Assembly: GCA_964578905.1 (NCBI GenBank)
Contig: CAZOER010000002.1
Coordinates: 1 to 64,000, forward strand
DNA length: 64,000 nt
Direction: 5' to 3'
Origin: CAZVBV01 sp964578905
Lineage (GTDB): Bacteria; Patescibacteriota; Gracilibacteria; UBA4473
Of this stretch, positions 23,391-33,493 are shown piece after piece. Made by a program: the position numbers and the translations under genes. Positions within the stretch are counted from its first letter, which is position 1, and each line of letters opens with the position of its first letter. The notes beneath the pieces were generated by a model. It saw only the letters and a list, made by a program, of their open reading frames with translations, was not told the origin of the DNA and ran no database searches.

Positions 23391-23969
23391 ATGAAAAAAA
23401 GAAATTTCGGTTTTACGCTCATTGAGCTCCTCGTGGTGATAGTGATCATCGGTATATTGGCGACGATTTCTACTGCTACTTTTAAATCTTACTTCGGAAA
23501 AGCACGTGATGCTGAACGGCAATCAGGTGTGCAAAATATCGCCTTGATGATCAAGGTGGATGGAGCGGACGATTGGAAGAATACAAAGTATGTTTACGCT
23601 TTGCCAGCAGATCTTTCAGCGCTTATGGCGGCAAACGACTTCAGGGTTCCAGCAGGAAAGAACAATATTTGTTACTTCATTGGAATGGCTGATGGAACAG
23701 AGTCAGGAGTTGGTGATGACAATGAATTTGTTATTGCGACTTGGGGAGAATCAACAAGTACAGTAGAAACAGGAACACCGGGACTGTTACTTGATGGAAC
23801 ACAAGGAGCGATAGACGCATTGGAAGCCGCAACATTTGATTCAGCAGATTTCACTTGTGCAGCAGACATGACAGATGTTATGGCAGCATTTGTAGCAGGA
23901 GTTGATGGTACGGAATCAGATCACTATATTGATGACAATGGGGATATTATTGCTGACATGACGCCGTAA
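23391..23969 (+). CDS. Type IV pilin/pseudopilin
   Basis: A 192-residue prepilin. The leader ends FGFTLIELLVVIVIIGILA; cleavage by prepilin peptidase is expected after Gly7, leaving Phe1 and Glu5. The hydrophobic helix is followed by the usual alpha-1 extension (SYFGKARDAERQSGVQN) and an acidic, Gly/Thr-rich globular domain with two cysteines (near residues 92 and 161) that may form the D-loop disulfide. It is likely the subunit or a minor pilin of the pilus powered by PilT (36252). The message seems monocistronic, closed by the terminator at 24014. Confidence 0.92.
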   Translation: MKKRNFGFTLIELLVVIVIIGILATISTATFKSYFGKARDAERQSGVQNIALMIKVDGADDWKNTKYVYALPADLSALMAANDFRVPAGKNNICYFIGMADGTESGVGDDNEFVIATWGESTSTVETGTPGLLLDGTQGAIDALEAATFDSADFTCAADMTDVMAAFVAGVDGTESDHYIDDNGDIIADMTP

Positions 23970-24013
23970 TAGAATTTGAGGATTGAAATAGAAGGTTACT
24001 TCTGAAATTAAGG

Positions 24014-24038
24014 CCCCCGGCATTAGCTGGGGGTTTTT
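24014..24038 (+). terminator. Rho-independent terminator of the pilin gene
   Basis: CCCCCGGC-ATTA-GCTGGGGG followed by TTTTT, 45 nt after the pilin stop. Confidence 0.88.
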
Positions 24039-24044
24039 GTATTA

Positions 24045-24073
24045 TTGGATACGTATCCACTTTTAAGTATAAT
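24045..24073 (+). promoter_or_regulatory. Promoter of the sugar-transferase-like gene, -35 covered by a perfect palindrome
   Basis: TTGGAT and TATAAT are 17 nt apart. The 12-bp palindrome GGATACGTATCC (24047-24058) overlaps the -35 box and could be an operator. The -10 ends 10 nt before ATG 24084; the ATG at 24072 overlaps the -10 box and is excluded. Confidence 0.65.
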
Positions 24074-24083
24074 GCCACGTGCG

Positions 24084-24944
24084 ATGTCAAAGAATTGGAT
24101 TTACTGGCGAGTCGGACACATCTTTATAGATGTTATTGGAGTATACGGTGCATTTCTATTGGCGTATTTTATTCGTGTAGGATGGATCTTTTCGACAGAC
24201 CTTCCCATTGCACTCTTTGCAGCTTTATCAGGAGGGGCGACAATTGTTTGGATAGGATTTCTTATCTTTTCAAAGTACTACCGGATACCGCCTCGATCAG
24301 GAGGACGAAAATGTTTTGATTTCTTTTTATCGATTTTCGGTGGTGCACTCGCCGTCGGAATGTTAATCGTGACATACTTCTTTCCACGGGAGATTCTTTT
24401 CTCTCGACTCATTGGAGTCTACATCTTCTTCTTTGGAATTATCTGGTTGGCGATTACGCAATGGATATTTCGATCTTTTCTCGCATGGGCAAAGAAGAAA
24501 GAGCAGAATATTTATCGTACGCTTATCGTGGGAGCCAATCGGGTATCCGAGAAACTCATTCACGCTATCGAAACAAACCTCTACGCGCCCTACAAGATTG
24601 TCGGAGTGATTGATCCGTATGGAATGGCAAAGCACATTAAAGGAGCAGAAATACTTGGGAAGCTCGACAAACTAGAATCGGTGTGTGAGGAGCAGGGGAT
24701 TACCGCGCTCATTCAATGTGATGGATTCGAACACACGTTAAATCTCATCAGCTTCTGTGACGAAAATAATATTAAGTTTCAATTCGATCCAGCGCTTCGA
24801 GGAATCTTTGAAGACAACCTTCGGATTCGAGAAGTGGCAGGCGTCACCATGATTTCTTTTGTGCAACGAGATTTCTCAGGACGCAAAAAAGTTACCTTTC
24901 GATTGATAGACTGGATACTTCAGCAAGTCTTTGACGTGGACTGA
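24084..24944 (+). CDS. N-terminal part of a WbaP/WcaJ-like sugar-phosphate transferase (catalytic domain missing)
   Basis: A 286-residue membrane protein. Four to five membrane helices (residues about 10-130) are followed by a CoA-binding/Rossmann-like domain (RTLIVGANRVSEKLIHAI, IVGVIDPYG, about 148-270). This is the regulatory front half of polyprenyl-phosphate hexose-1-phosphate transferases, which start surface glycan chains on undecaprenyl phosphate. The protein stops at FRLIDWILQQVFDVD, exactly where the catalytic bacterial sugar transferase domain normally starts, and the next bases are a dispersed GATCCCCG...GGATGAC palindrome. It is therefore probably a truncated gene cut by a repeat, or a domain that now acts alone. 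Confidence 0.75.
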   Translation: MSKNWIYWRVGHIFIDVIGVYGAFLLAYFIRVGWIFSTDLPIALFAALSGGATIVWIGFLIFSKYYRIPPRSGGRKCFDFFLSIFGGALAVGMLIVTYFFPREILFSRLIGVYIFFFGIIWLAITQWIFRSFLAWAKKKEQNIYRTLIVGANRVSEKLIHAIETNLYAPYKIVGVIDPYGMAKHIKGAEILGKLDKLESVCEEQGITALIQCDGFEHTLNLISFCDENNIKFQFDPALRGIFEDNLRIREVAGVTMISFVQRDFSGRKKVTFRLIDWILQQVFDVD

Positions 24945-24984
24945 TCCCCGACAAGCGAGGATGACGTTAATAGGAAAAGATATT

Positions 24985-27023
<2,039 letters not shown>

Positions 27024-27045
27024 CCCCTCACTTAACTTTTTAAAA

Positions 27046-27345
27046 ATGGGAATGTTCGGACAAATGGGCGACATGTACAAGCTTCAAAAAGAAGCAAAGA
27101 AGATCAAAAAGGAACTGGCACAAATACACGTTTCTGCCGAAGCGAGTGGTGTGAAAATCGTAGTGAACGGAGAACAACAACTTCTTTCTATTGAATTTAT
27201 CGACGAATCAATTGTGCAAGACACAAAGAAACTCGAAAAAGCGATTGTAGAAGCCATGAATCGAGCGATGAAGAAAGCACAAGAAGTAGCAGCAGAAAAA
27301 ATGAAACCTCTCATGGGAGGACTTGGAATGGGAGGACAACAATAA
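27046..27345 (+). CDS. ybaB: YbaB/EbfC nucleoid-associated protein
   Basis: A small DNA-binding protein that coats the nucleoid as a dimer and is often next to recR or dnaX. The 99-residue product starts in a Met/Gly-rich stretch (MGMFGQMGDMYKLQKEAKK), then has the helix, the strands VSAEASGVKIVVNGEQQLLSIEF and a long C-terminal helix ending in MGGLGMGG. The start was set at 27046, as the promoter lies just upstream and the family begins with this Met-rich turn. It is 3 nt from mltG and coupled to it. Confidence 0.93.
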   Translation: MGMFGQMGDMYKLQKEAKKIKKELAQIHVSAEASGVKIVVNGEQQLLSIEFIDESIVQDTKKLEKAIVEAMNRAMKKAQEVAAEKMKPLMGGLGMGGQQ

Positions 27346-27348
27346 ACT

Positions 27349-28317
27349 ATGAAAAAATTTATCCTTCTCGTATTGGTATTTATAGGACTCTATTTTGCTG
27401 GGCGAATGTTGCTCGTGTGGAGTAGACCCAATTCAGACAGCACGGATCGTGTATCCATTGAGATTGTAAAAGGCTCAACGCTTTCAGCAATTTCAGAAAA
27501 ACTAGAAGAAAAGGAACTCATCCGCGATGCATTTGTGTTTCGGTTTTATTCTCGATTAAATCGACTTACGACAAAGTATCAGGCAGGGGAGTTTGTGATT
27601 CAAAAAAATCTCACCTTCAAAGAAATAGCAGACGTACTGCAACACGGGAAGAGCTCAGAGATTAGAATCACCATTCCAGAAGGTTCAACGATTGCGCAGA
27701 TTGATGATATTTTGGCAAAGAAAAGTCTGCTCGAAGCAGGGGATTTAATAGAGTGTGCGAATTTTTGTAATTTTACGTTTGAAATAGATTCGCTTGAGGG
27801 ACACTTGTTTCCGTCGACTTATTTTGTGAATCCAAAGACATTTACAACGAAGCTCTTTGTTTCCCGTTTATACAATACCTTTCAGCAACAAATATCACCA
27901 ATCCGGCAAGGTATTGCTCAGTCTGGACGGACGCTCAATGAAATCGTCATCATGGCTTCCATGATCGAACGAGAGACAAGGCTTGAATCAGAGATGGCAC
28001 CAGTCGCAGGAGTGCTCTGGAAACGTCTTGATGAGCGTATTCACCTTGGAGTGGATGCTACGACCCGATACGAGTTAAATGAGTGGAAACGACCGCTCTA
28101 CACGGAAGACTTTGAAAAAACAACGCCCTACAACACACGAAGAAATTACGGATTGCCACCGACAGCGATTTCCAATCCTGGACTCCCAGCGATCAAAGCA
28201 GCCGTTTTCCCAGAGGAAACACCTTATTACTACTACCTTCATGATAGGAAGGGGCAGATTCATTTCGCAGAAGACTTAGACGGTCACGTGCGAAACAAAC
28301 AGATATATTTGAATTAA
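27349..28317 (+). CDS. mltG: Endolytic murein transglycosylase MltG (YceG)
   Basis: A membrane-anchored transglycosylase thought to end nascent glycan strands. The 322-residue protein has an N-terminal membrane helix (residues 3-24), a LysM-like segment (VSIEIVKGSTLSAISEKL), and the YceG domain with FEIDSLEGHLFPSTY and the catalytic motif IMASMIERET (residues 201-210). It also has LGVDATTRYEL, TPYNTRRNYGLPPTAISNPG and YYYYLHDRKGQIHFA. All hallmark residues are present. It shares the ybaB message. Confidence 0.95.
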   Translation: MKKFILLVLVFIGLYFAGRMLLVWSRPNSDSTDRVSIEIVKGSTLSAISEKLEEKELIRDAFVFRFYSRLNRLTTKYQAGEFVIQKNLTFKEIADVLQHGKSSEIRITIPEGSTIAQIDDILAKKSLLEAGDLIECANFCNFTFEIDSLEGHLFPSTYFVNPKTFTTKLFVSRLYNTFQQQISPIRQGIAQSGRTLNEIVIMASMIERETRLESEMAPVAGVLWKRLDERIHLGVDATTRYELNEWKRPLYTEDFEKTTPYNTRRNYGLPPTAISNPGLPAIKAAVFPEETPYYYYLHDRKGQIHFAEDLDGHVRNKQIYLN

Positions 28318-28529
28318 ATTCTATTTTGTCACCCTGAACTTGTTTCAGGGTCAAGCGTCCCGAAGTTATTACCTGTTTGAGCGTAGCGAGTGCAGAAACT
28401 TAAAGTCTGACTCTGAAATAAATTCAGAGTGACAATAAAGGAAGAGGATTATTAAATTCAGGATCAAGCCCGGAATGACAAAAGAGGGGCATTGCCAAAA
28501 CAGCCATTTTCTGCAATCCTGTCGATGCA
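28318..28529. repeat. Intergenic cluster of dispersed GTCAC/CAGGGTC palindromes
   Basis: Three diverged hairpin units are visible: CACCCTGAACTTGTTTCAGGG (28329-28350 area), GACTCTGAAATAAATTCAGAG (about 28408-28430) and a half-site CAGGATCAAGCCCGGAATGAC (about 28460-28480). No gene is seen. Related units occur at 16450, 24942, 33428 and 45657-45858. Confidence 0.6.
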
Positions 28530-29369
28530 ATGAAGACTCTTCTTGTTGGAAATTTCGGAGCAAAAAATATTGGTGATGAACTTATCCTTGCATCAGCGAT
28601 TGATCGCTACCCAGAAGTAATTGTATCAACGGCTGATGGAGAGTATTCACAGTGCTTTTTGGAAAAAGAATTCCAGGCAGTCAAACCGTTCCCAACGGGA
28701 ATAAAGAGTGTCATTCGTTTTGTCTTTAATAGAAATAAAACACTGTGGTCGTATCGAAAAAATATTGATCATATTGTGCTCCCGGGTGGGGGACTCTTTG
28801 CGATTCGAAACAAAGCGTGGTGGATATGGGGACTGACGATTCTTGGTTTACGAAAAATGTTTCCTACGGCGAGAATCGAATTGCAATCACAAGGAATTGA
28901 TCGTCCAAAGAATTGGTTTCAATCATTTTTCTTGCGAGAAGTATTAAAAAATGTGCATTCGATTTCTGTTCGAGATCAAGCAAGTGCGGATGTCCTTCGT
29001 TCTTTCAATACAGAAGCTCCAGTGGTGGGAGATGCAGTAGAGATGTGGTTAGAGAACCATATTGTCCATGAAAAAGAAAGCACAAAAACGATCCTTAACG
29101 CACGAGCACCGTGGACAGAAAAATGGCCCAAGGCAGATCTTTTTATTGCAATGGAAGAAGGGGATCGCCAATTTGCTCCAGAAGGAATGACAGCGATTCA
29201 CCCTTCGACAATGAAGGAGGCGCTGGCAATCTTTGCATCGACGAAAAAAGCGATTGGGCAGAGACTTCATTTTCTCATTCTTGCTCATGCTTGTGGCGCG
29301 GAAGTCAAAACTCTTGGAAAGCCCTACGCAGAGAAAGTAGAAGCGTGGTGTAAGGAGAAGGGGATTTAG
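28530..29369 (+). CDS. Polysaccharide pyruvyl transferase family protein (CsaB-like)
   Basis: A 279-residue protein of the polysaccharide pyruvyl transferase family, which adds ketal pyruvate from phosphoenolpyruvate to cell-wall glycans; in Gram-positives CsaB does this for S-layer anchoring. Motifs are LVGNFGAKNIGDELIL (residues 4-19), VLPGGGLFAIRNKAWW, RIELQSQGIDRP, SISVRDQASADVL and, near the end, HFLILAHACGAEV. Length is near the short end of the family. CsaB would imply an S-layer-type wall, but the substrate cannot be read from sequence. The stop codon abuts the duplicated tRNA-His 3' end at 29369. Confidence 0.82.
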   Translation: MKTLLVGNFGAKNIGDELILASAIDRYPEVIVSTADGEYSQCFLEKEFQAVKPFPTGIKSVIRFVFNRNKTLWSYRKNIDHIVLPGGGLFAIRNKAWWIWGLTILGLRKMFPTARIELQSQGIDRPKNWFQSFFLREVLKNVHSISVRDQASADVLRSFNTEAPVVGDAVEMWLENHIVHEKESTKTILNARAPWTEKWPKADLFIAMEEGDRQFAPEGMTAIHPSTMKEALAIFASTKKAIGQRLHFLILAHACGAEVKTLGKPYAEKVEAWCKEKGI

Positions 29370-29540
29370 GCGGACAATGGGGAACTCTTCCATTCTCCCT
29401 CGCTTCGCTCAGTCCGAGGTCGAGAACGCCACAATATTCGTTTTACTCCTTTGTGGACGTGAACCCACTTCTTAAAGGATTAAATCCTAATATCGTTCTT
29501 ATTGAAAAAAAGCTCGAGACAAGCTCAAACTTTCTTTCAA
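29369..29540 (-). repeat. Spacer downstream of tRNA-His ending in a near-copy of the tRNA-His 3' end
   Basis: Fifteen nt of the tRNA-His 3' end (29544-29558) recur at 29369-29383 with one mismatch. Read on minus, the spacer holds a hairpin with a T-run (terminator-like) near 29500-29515 and the segment AGTGGGTTC...ACAAAGGAG.TAAAA (29469-29438). That segment resembles the tRNA-Leu spacer at 3994-4018. No coding sequence is seen. Confidence 0.6.
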
Positions 29541-29616
29541 TGGGGCGGACGATGGGGATTGAACCCACGACCATCGGTACCACAAACCGATGCTCTACCA
29601 CTGAGCTACGTCCGCC
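29541..29616 (-). tRNA. tRNA-His (anticodon GTG)
   Basis: Read on minus: G-1 and acceptor GCGGACG pair with CGTCCGC followed by C73 and encoded CCA. The anticodon loop TTTGTGG in the stem ATCGG/CCGAT gives GTG, histidine. The T arm GTGGGTTCAATCCCCAT is normal. The encoded extra G opposite C73 is the tRNA-His identity feature. Confidence 0.97.
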
Positions 29617-29677
29617 GTAGCGAGAGGGACAGTACTTTTTTTCTGGAAAAAATCAAATTTTCTGCAACAATCCGAGC

Positions 29678-30820
29678 GTGAAAAAACTTAAAATCGGAAT
29701 AGACGCACGGATGTTCTCAGATTCTTTTACGGGAATCGGACGATATAATTTTGAATTAACGAAACGATTCTTTTCTCACGAAGATATCGAGTGGGTGATC
29801 TTTATGAATGAGCCAGAATATTCGAAATATAATTTCCCTTCTCACGTGAAAAAGGTTCTTGTGAAGGCGCCTCATTATTCTTTCGCAGAGCAGGTGAAAT
29901 TTTTGAAGATATTAAATAAAGAAAAATGTGACCTCGTTCACTTTACGCATTTCAATGCCCCATTGTTGTATCGAGGGAAATTTATAACAACGATTCATGA
30001 CACGACTATTTCCTTTTACCCAGGGAAGAAAATGAACTCTTGGTGGAGAAAGCTGGCGTATAATTTCGTTATTAAACACGCGATTGGAAAAGCGAAACAA
30101 ATCATCACGGTTTCAGAAAACACGAAGAAGGATGTCGAAAAACTTTTCAGCACTCCGTCTTCAAAAACACAAACAGTATGGAATGGAATCGGGGAAGAGT
30201 TTCACGTGGTGTCTGATATTGAAAAACAAACAGTGAAACAAAAATTAGAAATAGAATCACCGTTCATGCTCTACACGGGGAACTGGCGTGAGCACAAGAA
30301 CCTCGTACGGTTGCTTCAGGCTTTCAAACTGATTCTCGAGAAATCATCAAAACCGGATGGACCCGCTTCTTTAAAAGATCTGCAATTGGTGATTACAGGG
30401 AAACCAGACCCATACTATCCAGAGGTGACAGAAACAATCGATCAGTTGGGATTGAAGGATTCGGTTAAACTGGTTGGACTGGTTGGACAAGAGGATTTGA
30501 TTCGTCTCTATGGAGCGGCAGAAATATATGTATTCCCAAGTTTATACGAAGGGTTTGGACTTCCTCCGCTCGAAGCAATGCAGTGCGAAACACCAGTGGT
30601 GGCATCTCGTATTTCAGCAATTCCAGAAGTGTGCGGTGATGCGGTTCAATACTTCAATCCTCAGGATATTGAAGACATGTCCACTCAAATTTTAAAACTC
30701 CTTTTACACGACGATGTGAAGGCAGACCTTATTGGGAAAGGAAAAAAGCAAATCGAAAAATTCTCATGGGACAGGGCGGCAAACGAAACTTTGAAAATCT
30801 ATCAGAGCGTTTTAGAATGA
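29678..30820 (+). CDS. Glycosyltransferase family 4 (GT-B, mannosyltransferase-like)
   Basis: A 380-residue cytoplasmic GT4 enzyme building surface glycans from NDP-sugars. It has the N-terminal KIGIDARMFSDSFTGIGRYNFEL typical of WbaZ/MtfB-like mannosyltransferases. It also has FHTHFN-like HFTHFNAPLLY, HDTTISFYPG, the hinge YTGNWREHKNLVRLLQAF, VITGKPDPYYPE and the E-x7-E motif in FPSLYEGFGLPPLEAM. The start is GTG at 29678, 6 nt after the -10-like TGC-AACAAT, predicting a leaderless message. It is 4 nt from the next gene, so a four-gene unit to 33381 is likely. Confidence 0.92.
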   Translation: MKKLKIGIDARMFSDSFTGIGRYNFELTKRFFSHEDIEWVIFMNEPEYSKYNFPSHVKKVLVKAPHYSFAEQVKFLKILNKEKCDLVHFTHFNAPLLYRGKFITTIHDTTISFYPGKKMNSWWRKLAYNFVIKHAIGKAKQIITVSENTKKDVEKLFSTPSSKTQTVWNGIGEEFHVVSDIEKQTVKQKLEIESPFMLYTGNWREHKNLVRLLQAFKLILEKSSKPDGPASLKDLQLVITGKPDPYYPEVTETIDQLGLKDSVKLVGLVGQEDLIRLYGAAEIYVFPSLYEGFGLPPLEAMQCETPVVASRISAIPEVCGDAVQYFNPQDIEDMSTQILKLLLHDDVKADLIGKGKKQIEKFSWDRAANETLKIYQSVLE

Positions 30821-30824
30821 ATCC

Positions 30825-31682
30825 GTGCGTAAATTCTGTTTGTTTCTCGCGTTTCTAAGCCTTTCTTTCTCGATTGGAGGGATTGCTTTTGCGAAACTCG
30901 ATCCAAAATTCCGAAAAGAATTTCCAGAATTCGTTGAGAATCTTTGTGCTTCAACCGTTGAGTATGATCTCGGAGAACTTGATTCCACAAAACGAGCAGA
31001 AGAGAGAGAAGGAGAATTCCGGAAACACAAAAATGAATACGATAACACGGTTAACTGTCTTTTTAATCGGGCTATTGTTAAAAGAATTACCAGTACAAAT
31101 AGGGAAGTGGAGGAGTTTTTTGGAAGAAAAATTACGCATCCAGATTTTGAATTTAAGGAGTTCGAAGAAGAAGAAAAATTTTGCAATAAGAACCTTCTTC
31201 GAAAAACAATTCAAAAACAACAACGAATCCGTGAGAAGAATAAGAATCTTGCTACTGGAAAGTTTGAACCAGTAACAATGTGTATGGCAGATGAATTTGA
31301 AGGAGGAAAAGATGTATATTCCTCTTGTCGAATATCGGAGATGATGCTTTCAGAGCTCTGTGGATATCAGAATTACCTCTTGGCAAAAAGAGAAGACGAT
31401 CACACTCTTTTGGGAGATACAAAAGGAAGAACACTAATGGAGATTGAAGCAGAATCAAATGAGATAAAAGATTATCTTGATATTGAACAGATTCGATCAA
31501 GAAAAGCGATGCACAATGCGATTTTGTTTTATCAGCAATTTGAACAGAACTATCGACGACATGCGTGGCTCATTGGTATTCAAGAAGGACTGAGAGATGT
31601 TGGAAAACGGTTGTCATTTTTTCACGATAAAATTTTTAACACATTTCCTACTAAATTTATTGATCACGAGAAACTTCAATGA
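30825..31682 (+). CDS. Secreted hypothetical protein, first of three coupled exported proteins
   Basis: The family is unknown to me. The 285-residue protein starts with GTG and has a signal peptide (CLFLAFLSLSFSIGGIAFA, residues 5-23). The mature part is helical and highly charged with seven cysteines (for example LCAS, NCLF, FCNK, MCMAD, SSCR, LCGY), so disulfides are likely. The C-terminus (FEQNYRRHAWLIGIQEGL...FFHDKIFNTFPTKF) looks like a helical hairpin of a kind often found in pilus or secretion-linked secreted proteins. Its stop overlaps the next start by 4 bp. Confidence 0.78.
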   Translation: MRKFCLFLAFLSLSFSIGGIAFAKLDPKFRKEFPEFVENLCASTVEYDLGELDSTKRAEEREGEFRKHKNEYDNTVNCLFNRAIVKRITSTNREVEEFFGRKITHPDFEFKEFEEEEKFCNKNLLRKTIQKQQRIREKNKNLATGKFEPVTMCMADEFEGGKDVYSSCRISEMMLSELCGYQNYLLAKREDDHTLLGDTKGRTLMEIEAESNEIKDYLDIEQIRSRKAMHNAILFYQQFEQNYRRHAWLIGIQEGLRDVGKRLSFFHDKIFNTFPTKFIDHEKLQ

Positions 31683-32827
31683 TAAAGAGAATATTTGTAA
31701 TTGCATTAATTTTTGTGTCTACCACAGTGATGGCAGAAACGAAACCATACCCAGATCGTTGGGAGCAATTTGAAACACTTGAAGATTTAAAAGATGTCTA
31801 TTGGGATATTTACAACGATACAAATTACGAAGATGAAGCAGAAGTTTTAGAACGACTTAAATGGCATGAGTTTGCTTTTACAGAAGAAGAAATGGATCAG
31901 TATCGAAAACTGAATGCGCCAGAAGTGAGTGCAGAGAAGAGTTATAAATTATCGGATCAATTAAAAACCTCAGATATTCTTCAGCAATATGCAGCCTATG
32001 AAAAAAAACTCCTCCGTTTGGAGAACGATATAGATTTGCGAAATTGGACGGAAACAGTGTTTGTGAACGACTCACTTGAAGATTCTCCATTTGATATAAT
32101 GGAAGATTTGCATGCGATCGAAGAGGTGCTCTTTGGGAAAAAATTTGAAGAACAAAAATTCGAGTCACCTTTATTTATCAAATATGACGAGGAACAAAAA
32201 ATACTTCTTCCCGATAGTGAGGACTGGCAGGATGGACGAGAAGAAGCACTTCAAAGTATGCTGAAAAATAGAAAATACAAAGACAGAGATATTTCGCTTA
32301 CTGGAATGTTTGCAGGACTCAAAAAGCCAATGGACGATTTATTATCGCACTCCCTTGTTCGCGGACAGCCTGGAAAAAAATGGATGGAACAAGGAACTCC
32401 AAAAACGACATCAGGTGATACATATGGAGCAGATGTTATAGGATATGATCCGCCATCTGACGATGCTGCAGCACCAGAATCAGAAACAGTTTTGATAGCA
32501 CGCCCTTGGGATGAGCAATCGGGAACGGCAAAGCAAGAGCTCACAGCAATGTCGGAGTTGGCTCGGTACAGTAATAGAAATATGGGACAACTTATTTCAA
32601 ATGTAGTTCAAAAAACAGAAGGGAAAAATATAAATGCTGAGGAGCTGTTAAAAAGTCAGCTTGTCGATTGGCAGAATGGTATGGAGTTTCGAGAGAAAAA
32701 AAGATATCACGAAACCATAAAAACAAGATTGAGTTTCTGGAATCAGAATATCGAAGCAATGCTTGAAGGATTTATTTCGATTCGGAGGATTTTGGATGCG
32801 TTCTTAAAAGAAAAGATAGAATCATGA
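31679..32827 (+). CDS. Secreted hypothetical protein, second of three
   Basis: A 382-residue acidic exported protein without a recognised domain. The signal peptide is residues 1-19 (IFVIALIFVSTTVMA). The rest is mainly helical and acidic, with no cysteine. It has a short low-complexity linker (about residues 250-270, SDDAAAPESET) between two helical parts. The C-terminal helical region (residues about 290-380) would fit a VirB5/TrbJ-like helical bundle, but this is only a structural guess. It overlaps both neighbours by 4 bp (ATGA), so all three are translationally coupled. Confidence 0.75.
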   Translation: MIKRIFVIALIFVSTTVMAETKPYPDRWEQFETLEDLKDVYWDIYNDTNYEDEAEVLERLKWHEFAFTEEEMDQYRKLNAPEVSAEKSYKLSDQLKTSDILQQYAAYEKKLLRLENDIDLRNWTETVFVNDSLEDSPFDIMEDLHAIEEVLFGKKFEEQKFESPLFIKYDEEQKILLPDSEDWQDGREEALQSMLKNRKYKDRDISLTGMFAGLKKPMDDLLSHSLVRGQPGKKWMEQGTPKTTSGDTYGADVIGYDPPSDDAAAPESETVLIARPWDEQSGTAKQELTAMSELARYSNRNMGQLISNVVQKTEGKNINAEELLKSQLVDWQNGMEFREKKRYHETIKTRLSFWNQNIEAMLEGFISIRRILDAFLKEKIES

Positions 32828-33381
32828 AAAAACAAATACTGATTCCCATAATAATTGTCTCTTGCTTTCTTGGAGCAGGGATGGGCAGTATTACAGATAC
32901 CTCAACATTGCAGGCAAACTTTTTTATGAACTTGTGGAAACAGATTGTCGATACGCCAGAAAATGAAAGTGACAATGTTTTTAGTACAACACTAGAGGGA
33001 TATCGACTTCCAAAGGAAACAAAAGAAGCGTTCTTAAGCCTTCATGAGAGCGGACAAAGAGATTTTAGAACGCTCATTGGAGCAGAAGGGGATGAGGTCT
33101 TTGTTCCTGGAATTATTCTTACGTCAGACAAAGATACCTATGATCAAATAACAGAACTAAAACGAAGCTTGAGTATGATAAAGATTGGTGTTGATTCAAT
33201 GCAGGATGATGACACAGCACCTTTTATCAGAACCATCGAAACAGACGAAGAGTGGGATGAAGTAAAGAGTGAAGAATTGGGTGAAGAAAAAACAACAGAC
33301 CTTCAAAGAGAGATGGAGACAATCATTCGTATGGGATTACAGATTTGTAAGCGACAACGGAGTGATCTTAAGTGCGAATGA
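32824..33381 (+). CDS. Secreted hypothetical protein, third of three
   Basis: A 185-residue exported protein of unknown family. The signal-like N-terminus ILIPIIIVSCFLGAGMG contains a Cys at position 14; there is no good lipobox after it, so a lipoprotein is uncertain. The mature part is acidic and helical and ends in a Cys-containing tail (LQICKRQRSDLKCE). It closes the unit that starts with the GT4 gene at 29678. The hairpins at 33382-33493 follow. Confidence 0.75.
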   Translation: MKKQILIPIIIVSCFLGAGMGSITDTSTLQANFFMNLWKQIVDTPENESDNVFSTTLEGYRLPKETKEAFLSLHESGQRDFRTLIGAEGDEVFVPGIILTSDKDTYDQITELKRSLSMIKIGVDSMQDDDTAPFIRTIETDEEWDEVKSEELGEEKTTDLQREMETIIRMGLQICKRQRSDLKCE

Positions 33382-33493
33382 ATCTCAGAAAGCTTGCGAA
33401 GTGAGATTTCTGGGGATATGAATTCGCATCCCCGCGAAGGCGGGGATCCCCTAAATTAAAAATGGATTCCCCAATTAAATTGGAGAATGAGGG
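33382..33493. terminator. Convergent intergenic hairpins including a CCCCGC/GCGGGG palindrome
   Basis: ATCCCCGC-GAAG-GCGGGGAT (33428-33447) is a strong stem of the dispersed-repeat type, flanked by a weaker GAATCTCA.../TGAGATTTC stem and a GGATTCCCC...TTGGAGAATG stem. It probably ends both the plus operon and secA. Confidence 0.55.
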
